The notes under the pieces were generated by a model. That model had not been told where the DNA came from, ran no database searches, and was given only the letters and a program-made list of their open reading frames with translations. The position numbers were made by a program, and so were the translations under genes. This document shows, in pieces, positions 57,494 to 64,000 of a stretch of 64,000 nucleotides of DNA; the first letter of the stretch is position 1; every line of letters starts with the position of its first letter. This DNA is from Leptospira sp. (GTDB lineage Bacteria > Spirochaetota > Leptospiria > Leptospirales > Leptospiraceae), in NCBI GenBank assembly GCA_002786225.1, contig PEQN01000005.1:62001-126000 (forward strand), in the 5' to 3' direction.

Positions 57494-58208
57494 TCAACAA
57501 TTCTGAATCTTCTTTTGCTATCCAGTTATGATTAGCTGATTCAGTACCATAACCATCCCTGGAATTAAGTTCTAAGTCCTCCGAAAAGATGGATCCCTTT
57601 ATTACAAATGTATAAACTAAATTTGTTGGAATATACTTTCTGTATTCTATCTTAGAGTCTTTGGTAAAATTCCCTAAAGAAAAGTAGGCATCTTGGTTTA
57701 TCCATACTGGACCCTTTTCTGCCGCATCATCTCCATTTGGTGAAACCACTAATTGAAATTGGTTCTCTCGTTCTGAGGCAGGAAAAACTTTTTGTCCATA
57801 TCTGGGCTGTATTCCTCTTTTCTTAGGAAGAACCCATATTTGAAAAATTCCAGCAGGCTCAGTCTTGGACGCATTGAACTCAGAGTGAGTGATTCCTGTT
57901 CCAGCGGACATGATTTGAACTTCACCCTTTTTAATCTCTTCAATATTTCCCATGCTATCTTTGTGAGCAAGTCTACCTAGCCAAGGTATGGTAACGATTT
58001 CCATATTATCATGTGGATGAGTTCCGAAACCCATACCTGCTTCAATTCTATCATCATTGAATACGCGTAATGCGCCGAAATGAACTCTCTCTGGATCGTA
58101 ATAGGAACCAAAGCTAAAAGTGTGATAGGTCTTTAGCCATCCAAAATCAAAAAAGCCTCTGGTTTCGGCTTTATGAAAATTGCTTTGCTTAAATTGTGTT
58201 GGGTTCAT
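57465..58208 (-). CDS. Pirin-family cupin protein
   Basis: This 247-aa double-cupin protein matches pirin: FGWLKTYHTFSFGSYYDPER, then the metal site GTHPHDNMEIVTIPWLGRLA and VQIMSAGTGITHSEFN. Metal-binding His and Glu are intact. Bacterial pirins can act as quercetin dioxygenases or stress regulators; which applies here is not known. It overlaps the convergent TetR gene. Confidence 0.92.
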   Translation of the reverse strand: MNPTQFKQSNFHKAETRGFFDFGWLKTYHTFSFGSYYDPERVHFGALRVFNDDRIEAGMGFGTHPHDNMEIVTIPWLGRLAHKDSMGNIEEIKKGEVQIMSAGTGITHSEFNASKTEPAGIFQIWVLPKKRGIQPRYGQKVFPASERENQFQLVVSPNGDDAAEKGPVWINQDAYFSLGNFTKDSKIEYRKYIPTNLVYTFVIKGSIFSEDLELNSRDGYGTESANHNWIAKEDSELLIIEVPSLAS

Positions 58209-58323
58209 TCGAAAGCCTCCAATAGTTTGACATTAAATTATTGAACCTGGATGTATTTTTTTTGTAAAAACTGAATATTTATTGGAATCTAGATTTGGAT
58301 AGAATACCTAGGAGTGGTAAAGA

Positions 58324-58344
58324 TCTGGTGGATTTCCCACCAGA
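58324..58344. terminator. Hairpin between the Cys-rich gene and pirin
   Basis: TCTGGTGG and CCACCAGA form an 8-bp perfect stem with a 5-nt loop, 11 nt after the stop of the minus-strand Cys-rich gene. The T tract on either side is short or displaced, so it may be a weak terminator. Confidence 0.5.
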
Positions 58345-58355
58345 CTGGAAAATTT

Positions 58356-58820
58356 TTAGTCAGTTAATTCAGAATCACTGATAGGAGGTTTTCCTTTTTT
58401 CTTTTCAGCTTTTTCTTCTTTCTTCTTTTCTTTTTTCTCTTCTCGCTCTTTTTGTTTAGCGTCTTTTTTCTCTGCCTTAGCTGTCAATTTCGCTGAGCAC
58501 TCTGGACTCAGTTGTGTCGTATTTTCAACCAAACAATTGTATATGCGACCTTCACCCTTCTTTACATCCTTACAGAACTTATCTCTATCAGCCGCACATG
58601 GATACTTTTTATTTCTCTTCTCAACTGCCTTCTCAATTGCTGCTTGGCATCCTTGCGAGGTTTGAGCTTTATTTTCCAATAAGCATTCTTTGCGTTCTTT
58701 ACTTTTCTTACCTGCACAGAGAGTCTTAATATCTCCTGCACATTCCTTTCTGTCTTCGAAGCTGAATACAGATCCAGAAGAAAACAATATTCCTAAAACT
58801 AAAATCGTTCTTAAAATCAT
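58356..58820 (-). CDS. Exported Cys-rich repeat protein with Lys/Glu tail
   Basis: This 154-aa protein has a signal peptide (ILRTILVLGILFSSGSVFS). Two copies of a Cys-rich repeat follow, each with four Cys (CAGDIKTLCAGKKSKERKEC, then a fourth Cys in QGCQ; and CAADRDKFCKDVKKGEGR, then NCL and SPEC). They match the GLG1-type cysteine-rich repeat. The last 50 residues are nearly all Lys and Glu. I chose the ATG at 58820, with GGGGGATC upstream, because it begins the signal peptide; the frame opens at 58907. Confidence 0.75.
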   Translation of the reverse strand: MILRTILVLGILFSSGSVFSFEDRKECAGDIKTLCAGKKSKERKECLLENKAQTSQGCQAAIEKAVEKRNKKYPCAADRDKFCKDVKKGEGRIYNCLVENTTQLSPECSAKLTAKAEKKDAKQKEREEKKEKKKEEKAEKKKGKPPISDSELTD

Positions 58821-59056
58821 AAATGATCCCCCATCTGTAATATTCCAACTGATCTTAGGTTTCGGAAAGAAATATTTTATTTCTTTTGAATTTAATCTGA
58901 CCTTCATTATTTGCGAACAAATTGAACAGGCTTAAGAGTAAGTATGGTAAATTAAGATATAATAAATTTTTAAATACAAAAAAACATCTAATTCTTCCTA
59001 ATTTCCATGCAGAATTATTCTTGCCTGGAAAATGTACCTCTATTTATTATTGTTGA

Positions 59057-60814
59057 ATGAATTCGGAAGACATTTCGCAATTAAAAAAGAGAATTCTATC
59101 CTTAGAGATAGAGCTTTCCTCAATCAAAAAATCCTTAGAAGGCCTAGAAGTCTCAGCCTTTTCTTCAAAAAGTAATTCTCAAGCTTCAGCTCTTGAAACA
59201 ACTACAAAGAAAAAAATCTCTGCTGATGATCTCATCCAAGAACGCTTGGTCCCTATTCAGGAACAAGCTGAGAAAATACCAAGTTTCGCTTGGGACCAAT
59301 GGGAATTTCTTCTTGGAGGAAATTGGATTGCAAAAATTGGAATCTTAGCTATGCTACTTGCATTTGGCTGGTTCATGGATCTTGCCTTTCGATATGAATG
59401 GATTGGAGATTCAGGAAAAATTTTCTTTGGTTTGTTTGCTGGATTTCTTTTCTTTTATGGCGGCTTCTATTATTCCAAACAAAATTATCGAATCTTAACA
59501 CCAGCTCTCATAGGTAGTGGTGGAACAATTCTCTATATTACAATTTTTACTGCATATCGTTTCTATCATTTCTTTTATATAACGGAGACTTTCTTCTATT
59601 TAACAATGATTAATATACTTTTAGTCTTTCTTGCTAAAATTGCAAGAAGCGAAGTAATTTATTTCTTTGGTTATATTGGAGCAGTACTCTCACCTGTGAT
59701 GGTATCTACTGGAGAAAATTCATACCAATTTCTTTTTATTTATTTAACACTTTGCAACCTACTCTTTCTTTATGCTAGCCGGAATCAAAAGTGGCTTTGG
59801 GCCCCCCTGCTTGTATTCTTAAGCAACTGGATTGTCTTGGGAGTTTGGATGAGCGAAAGTTTAACTAAGAGCTCATTTTGGGCGCCCTTCCTATATACAA
59901 ATTTTATTTGTTTCTTATTCCTATTTAGAGAATTATTTTTAGAAGTTAATCTTTCCAAAGATACCATACAAAGCAAAATTTTGGTAGTGGGTTCCTTATT
60001 TCTTGCTGCTATCTATGCTTCCATGATTTTAAATAATTTTTATCCGAGTTTCTCACCTCATGGTATCTTGTTTATGGGATTTGTTGCTGTCTTTACCTTG
60101 GATAGATTTCAGAAGAAGCAAGGAATCGATTGGAATAGTCCTATCTTAATTTATGTTGCCTCAGCCTTAGTAATGTTCAGTCTACTTAGAGAAATGGAAA
60201 GATCTTGGTTAAGCCTTGCACTGCTTAGCCTTGGATCAATCTATACTTTAGGCTTTATTAAAATAAGTTCAGAGAAGAATAATCACATTAAAATTATTGC
60301 ATCTGTTTTATGGATTTTAACCCTACTTAGAGTTATCTTTTTCAATGGTTTAGAAGATGAGACTTCGAAATTGATACTCAATAGTCGTTTCCTTATTTAT
60401 CTTTTAACTACGATTAGTTTGTCTTATTTCTTCTTTCAATTTAAAAAGCGAAATTCAGATAGAAATACAATTTTAATTTTTGGAATAGCCGCAATAGCAA
60501 TTTCAGCTCTTGGTTTTCTATGGGAAATTCGATATTCCATCAATGAAGTATATTGGAGAAGCTTAGCTTACTCAGCAGTTTTTGTAATTTATTCTGCTGC
60601 CTTTCTAATTTTAGGTTTCTTGAGATCTTCTGCTATACTAAGAAGGATAGGAGTAGTTTTTGCATTAATAATTCTTCTAAAGTTTATTATTTTTGATGTT
60701 TGGGCATTGAGCTTACTTACTAAGATCATTGCAGGTTTTTCCATAGGATTACTACTTGTTGTCCTTGGATTGTTCTATGAAAAATTTAAAGAAAAGGTTT
60801 TAGGAAATAATTAA
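59057..60814 (+). CDS. DUF2339 polytopic membrane protein
   Basis: This 585-aa protein starts with a coiled coil (ISQLKKRILSLEIELSSIKK), then the DUF2339 signature WEFLLGGNWIAKIGILAMLL and about 16 TM helices. Family function is unknown, perhaps cell-envelope related. Its stop is directly followed by the ATG of a DUF3999-like gene, a common pairing for this family. Confidence 0.85.
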   Translation: MNSEDISQLKKRILSLEIELSSIKKSLEGLEVSAFSSKSNSQASALETTTKKKISADDLIQERLVPIQEQAEKIPSFAWDQWEFLLGGNWIAKIGILAMLLAFGWFMDLAFRYEWIGDSGKIFFGLFAGFLFFYGGFYYSKQNYRILTPALIGSGGTILYITIFTAYRFYHFFYITETFFYLTMINILLVFLAKIARSEVIYFFGYIGAVLSPVMVSTGENSYQFLFIYLTLCNLLFLYASRNQKWLWAPLLVFLSNWIVLGVWMSESLTKSSFWAPFLYTNFICFLFLFRELFLEVNLSKDTIQSKILVVGSLFLAAIYASMILNNFYPSFSPHGILFMGFVAVFTLDRFQKKQGIDWNSPILIYVASALVMFSLLREMERSWLSLALLSLGSIYTLGFIKISSEKNNHIKIIASVLWILTLLRVIFFNGLEDETSKLILNSRFLIYLLTTISLSYFFFQFKKRNSDRNTILIFGIAAIAISALGFLWEIRYSINEVYWRSLAYSAVFVIYSAAFLILGFLRSSAILRRIGVVFALIILLKFIIFDVWALSLLTKIIAGFSIGLLLVVLGLFYEKFKEKVLGNN

Positions 60815-62053
60815 ATGAAATATTTGTTGGTATTCGCACTTTTTACACTTCCCATATTCTCGTCTCCACGATGGATACAGAATTATTCCTATGTTAAAGA
60901 ATTAAAGCCATCCACTACCAAAACCAATCAGGAATTTGGGAAATTTGACTTAGATGAAGATATTTATAAAACTTTTTATGATTATGATTTAAGAGTTTCT
61001 TATAAAGGTAAACAATTGCCTTATATTAGAAGAATAAAGCAGATTGCAAATGGTAAAGTAGGTAAAGTAAGTCCAAAGATCATATACTCCAAAGAATCAG
61101 AATATAGCATGAATTATGTATTAGAACTTCCTATTATACCTGGCAATTCTCGATTAGAAAGCATTGATATTAAGGCTGTTGATTTTTTTGAGACGTCTGC
61201 TAAGGTTTACTTAGGAAATGAAATCGATGATTGGAAAGTAACTAAGGATGCTTTCATATTCAAGTACAATAATGACACCTATTCTGAAAGTCTAAATCTA
61301 AAATTAGATACAGACTATTACAAATACATTAGAATTGAAACTGATTATAAAGATAAGATAACCTTCGCAAGCGTACAATATGGACCCAAAGATATGATTT
61401 CGCATATTGAATACAATGAAACTGTTCCAGAAGCTTTAGAGAATGGTGATCTAAAAGCATCTCAGTACTATTTTGATAATGAAACTGCTAAGCCTTTTCA
61501 GATCATACGCCTCGAATTCAAGGAACTAGATTATAATAGAGAGTATACTATTTATAAAATGAATGAGGAAAAAGAATATATCTCTCACTCAACAGGGACT
61601 TTACAAAGATCTAAGAATAGTCAATTTGCTTATTCAGAAATTTATCTAAATGATACAGTTTCATCCTCATGGAAATTAGTAATTTTCAATAAAGACTCTG
61701 AATCGCTAAAATTAACAAGTATTAAACTTTATCAACCTAAAGAGGAATGCATAGTTAAATTACCAGAAGACTGGGATGGCAAAGAATCATTTCAAGTTTA
61801 TTATGGTAACCAATATGCTTCACTTCCAGGTTACGATACCTCAAGCTTTAATGATACTCTTTATGAAAAATACACGAATTTATCTTTGTCAGAACAAATA
61901 GCAAATCCTGAAAAAGCATGGAGTGTTTTTGAACCTCCCGTTTCTATTTGGCTTACAAGATTCATCTTCATTTTAGGATTGCTGATTACCGTCTTTTATG
62001 GTTTTAAAATTCTAGAGAGATGGTCTAGGCTAGAAAAAACCAATCCCAATTAA
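60815..62053 (+). CDS. DUF3999-like exported protein with C-terminal TM
   Basis: This 412-aa protein has a signal peptide (YLLVFALFTLPIFSS) and a beta-rich extracytoplasmic part with repeated discoidin-like strands. A C-terminal TM (WLTRFIFILGLLITVFYGF) and a short basic tail end it. This is the layout of DUF3999, whose genes usually follow DUF2339, as here with no gap. The call depends partly on context. It ends with a 4-nt convergent overlap. Confidence 0.65.
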   Translation: MKYLLVFALFTLPIFSSPRWIQNYSYVKELKPSTTKTNQEFGKFDLDEDIYKTFYDYDLRVSYKGKQLPYIRRIKQIANGKVGKVSPKIIYSKESEYSMNYVLELPIIPGNSRLESIDIKAVDFFETSAKVYLGNEIDDWKVTKDAFIFKYNNDTYSESLNLKLDTDYYKYIRIETDYKDKITFASVQYGPKDMISHIEYNETVPEALENGDLKASQYYFDNETAKPFQIIRLEFKELDYNREYTIYKMNEEKEYISHSTGTLQRSKNSQFAYSEIYLNDTVSSSWKLVIFNKDSESLKLTSIKLYQPKEECIVKLPEDWDGKESFQVYYGNQYASLPGYDTSSFNDTLYEKYTNLSLSEQIANPEKAWSVFEPPVSIWLTRFIFILGLLITVFYGFKILERWSRLEKTNPN

Positions 62054-62280
62054 TCTAAGAGACTCATAGCAAAAAATAAAATAGTAGTATATGTCCAAAA
62101 AATCGAAAAGATAACATGTACTACTGTTTCGAATACCTTGCCTTTCCAAAGTGTACTTGAATATCCAAAGAACTGAATCAATAATCTTAAAGACCAAAAT
62201 ATACCAAATCCAAAGCTAATCTTCTTACCTAAAGAAGTATGCAGTAAATCATCAGGAGCGAGTATACAAATCAATCCCAT
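62050..62280 (-). CDS. Small membrane protein
   Basis: This 76-aa protein has two or three TM helices (LGKKISFGFGIFWSLRLLI and TVVHVIFSIFWTYTTILFF). The frame is open to 62322 and adds hydrophobic residues (FFIGVTVFL) but no standard start, so the N-terminus may be a little longer. It begins 17 nt after the methyltransferase gene and is the last of that group. No family is recognised. Confidence 0.6.
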   Translation of the reverse strand: MGLICILAPDDLLHTSLGKKISFGFGIFWSLRLLIQFFGYSSTLWKGKVFETVVHVIFSIFWTYTTILFFAMSLLD

Positions 62281-62297
62281 TAAAAATACTGTAACAC

Positions 62298-62840
62298 CTA
62301 TAAAAAAGGAGTTACTTTCTTTTCAGCCCTCAGAATGAGTCCAGCAGTACGAAATGTATTCAACCAGGTTCTATGAGAATGAAAATGAAAAAAGCCAATT
62401 GTATAAACCAAAAAATTTGGAAAATCCCTCAAATGCTCTAATACGATAATACTTCCTTGGGCTCTTAGAATTCTCTTGCACTCTTTGAAAAAAGTTTCTC
62501 TTTCTTCTTGATTTCGAATTTCATGAGCAGCCAATAGAAGAAATATTTTATCTACAGAATTCGAATCAAGTGGAATCTTATTGCTTACTATAGGAATTGT
62601 ATCAGGAAAGGGTCTATATGCTCGCCTTGCTCTTTCAATAGAAACTTCTGTATGCTGATTTGGATCATAAAAATTCAGACCAGCATTAGAATTAGTGAAA
62701 GGAAATAAAAATGCCAATTGAATCGAATAATATTGCTTATTCCCTGAAAAGGAGTTCTTAAGTTTTCCAATTTTCTGTCTCACCTTTCTTCCAACTATAA
62801 GGAACATTCTCAATAATGAATGCATTTGCAAGAATAGCAC
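62298..62840 (-). CDS. Methyltransferase-like protein without motif I
   Basis: This 180-aa protein has the C-terminal half of a class I SAM methyltransferase: DSNSVDKIFLLLAAHEIRNQ (post-motif acid strand), KECKRILRAQGSIIVLEHLR and FLVYTIGFFHFHSHRTW. The Gly-rich SAM loop (motif I) is not found. The N-terminus is basic and hydrophobic (MFLIVGRKVRQKIGK), and upstream frames do not supply the missing part. The start is GTG at 62840 without a good Shine-Dalgarno; Met at 62825 is an alternative. It may be a naturally short family or a decayed gene. Confidence 0.6.
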   Translation of the reverse strand: MLFLQMHSLLRMFLIVGRKVRQKIGKLKNSFSGNKQYYSIQLAFLFPFTNSNAGLNFYDPNQHTEVSIERARRAYRPFPDTIPIVSNKIPLDSNSVDKIFLLLAAHEIRNQEERETFFKECKRILRAQGSIIVLEHLRDFPNFLVYTIGFFHFHSHRTWLNTFRTAGLILRAEKKVTPFL

Positions 62841-62954
62841 TTGGCAAGTTTAAAGAATCCATGAAGCCCACATTATTTTGTTTCACTTTTATAGGGCGAG
62901 GTTTCCAATTCTGTCTGAGTCTTTAAATGATGTTTACTTAGAAAAGATAGAACT

Positions 62955-63353
62955 TTAGACATTGGAATCCACCTTAGATGAAATCTTGAGATATGGAGAG
63001 AATTGGAATCTATATATAAACAAGATAAACATTCCTGCAAAAAATATATTCCATCTTCCCCATAGTAAAAGTTCAGAGGCAAGTATAAATTCCAAAACAT
63101 TCATAATCGCAATTAATAGCATCTGAAACAAAGCTGTCCACTTCTGATAGAATCCCAATAAAATCCAGATTCCAAGTGTGACTTCCGAAACACCTATTGC
63201 AAGTGTAAAGATTTCTCCGTATTGACTTCCTAGAATTTCGGAAACTATCAATTGATGCCTTGGAGTTATCAAAAGTATTTTAAATAATAATCCACTGATT
63301 ATCCAAACTAAGGCAATCAAGAAGGTAAATAAATTGTTTATCTTTGGCTTCAT
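62955..63353 (-). CDS. DoxX-like membrane protein
   Basis: This 132-aa protein has four TM helices and the DoxX-like pattern: TFLIALVWIISGLLFKILL, then LAIGVSEVTLGIWILLGFY and a third helix ending FILASELLLWG. The function of this branch is unknown. It lies between the AraC regulator (60-nt gap) and the methyltransferase-like gene on the same strand. Confidence 0.72.
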   Translation of the reverse strand: MKPKINNLFTFLIALVWIISGLLFKILLITPRHQLIVSEILGSQYGEIFTLAIGVSEVTLGIWILLGFYQKWTALFQMLLIAIMNVLEFILASELLLWGRWNIFFAGMFILFIYRFQFSPYLKISSKVDSNV

Positions 63354-63413
63354 TCTATGTTTGACTTTTCGTTTAACCGTTAATCATACTTTTGCTAGGT
63401 GAACCATTTAAAT

Positions 63414-64000
63414 TTAAGATACCTTCCTCTTCCTAGGTGCCTGTCCATAGATTCGCTTGTAAGCTTTGGAAAAAGCAAAGGCAGAGGAATATCCGACTCT
63501 TCTTGAGACTTCTTCTAATGAAATTTCAGAATCATGGATTAAGTTTTTTCCCTTTTCTACTTTCAATTTGACTATATAGTCATTGATGGTAATCCCCAAA
63601 GATTTCTTGAATCGAAAGGCTAGACTGGCTCTGGACAATCCTACTGAATTAGCCAAACTCTCAATAGTCCAATTATTAGTGGGATCTTTGTGAATTAGCT
63701 CTAGCACTGCAATGACCTTTTCATCACGAAAAACTCCAACCCAACCAGATTCAGGATAGGGATTGGATTCTAACCAACGACGAATGGTATAATACAGCAA
63801 AATATCTGTTAATCTTTGAAGAATCAAATCAGATCCAAAAGTAGACTCCAATTCTTGAGATATCATCTGGATCGTTGTATGAATCGGATGAGCAAATGGA
63901 ATATCTTTAGATTTAACGTGTATGATACTAGGAAGCTCAAGAAAGAAAGGATGAATGGAACCATCAGGGACTTCATACCGTATCGAAACGATTGATGTAG
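63414..64000 (-). CDS. AraC-family transcriptional regulator (N-terminus cut by window edge)
   Basis: The frame is open to the right edge, so the N-terminus is missing; Met at 63866 is internal. The upstream part reads like a cupin-type AraC N-terminal domain (VRYEVPDGSIHPFFLELP). The C-terminal HTH pair is complete: WTIESLANSVGLSRASLAFR and LEEVSRRVGYSSAFAFSKAY, then KRIYGQAPRKRK. It probably controls the DoxX-methyltransferase genes just downstream or a nearby gene. Confidence 0.85.
   Translation of the reverse strand, partial: TSIVSIRYEVPDGSIHPFFLELPSIIHVKSKDIPFAHPIHTTIQMISQELESTFGSDLILQRLTDILLYYTIRRWLESNPYPESGWVGVFRDEKVIAVLELIHKDPTNNWTIESLANSVGLSRASLAFRFKKSLGITINDYIVKLKVEKGKNLIHDSEISLEEVSRRVGYSSAFAFSKAYKRIYGQAPRKRKVS

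Noticed and set aside
62873..63100. 75-aa frame between DoxX and the methyltransferase-like gene
   Set aside because: Most of it overlaps the DoxX coding region in another frame. The free part from Met at 62962 is only 29 residues and has no recognisable feature.

Overview
This window looks like chromosomal DNA of a spirochaete of the Leptospiraceae, most likely a Leptospira. That rests on AT-rich sequence (about one third G+C by eye), DUF1577-type proteins (a family described from Leptospira), many spirochaete-style lipoproteins, and dense, short-spaced or overlapping genes. I found no tRNA, rRNA, CRISPR array, transposase, integrase or prophage, and no gene-free stretch over 300 bp.

Region 1 (1-12660, minus strand) is one long transcription unit. 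It runs from signal peptidase I (lepB) through two small membrane proteins of AtpZ/AtpI type, the complete F1Fo ATP synthase operon in order B-E-F-H-A-G-D-C, a one-TM SLBB protein, an 877-aa acidic repeat protein and a GAF protein cut by the window edge. The acidic protein repeats a short motif that resembles the CheY-binding peptide of FliM.

Region 2 (12772-22677) is mixed housekeeping and envelope: a citrate-lyase-like aldolase, a DUF2079 membrane protein, soluble transhydrogenase (sthA), a lipoprotein and putative outer-membrane protein pair, a DUF4334 protein, hemB, a glycerol facilitator and a DUF1566 lipoprotein. An isolated GC-rich hairpin element lies at 18341-18420.

Region 3 (22903-31326) holds an AT-rich fatty-acid desaturase, a CLC transporter with fluoride-type features, and an EamA transporter. 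It also holds a copper/cytochrome-oxidase group (PCuAC, Sco, divergent TauE/SafE), an alpha/beta hydrolase followed by a 56-aa DUF1289 gene, and aat.

Region 4 (31397-45085, plus strand) is rich in signalling: a DUF1577 protein, an ECF sigma factor whose conserved N-terminus extends upstream of its first ATG, small membrane proteins, and a PhoB/PhoR-like pair. After argJ come a probable pseudo-phosphatase and an intact SpoIIE/RsbU-type phosphatase, an M50 peptidase, a UDP-glucuronate decarboxylase, a lone PntA-alpha1 and a polysaccharide deacetylase.

Region 5 (45044-64000) contains PAP2, hisS, a second DUF1577-like protein, an OmpA/PD40 protein, folP and a thioesterase. It also has a single-chain RND pump fused to a TolC-like domain with a divergent TetR regulator, pirin, a Cys-rich repeat protein, a DUF2339/DUF3999 pair, and an AraC-DoxX-methyltransferase group cut by the right edge.

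The most interesting items are the RND-TolC fusion, the FliM-like repeat array, the pseudo/active phosphatase pair and the missing conventional start of the sigma factor.
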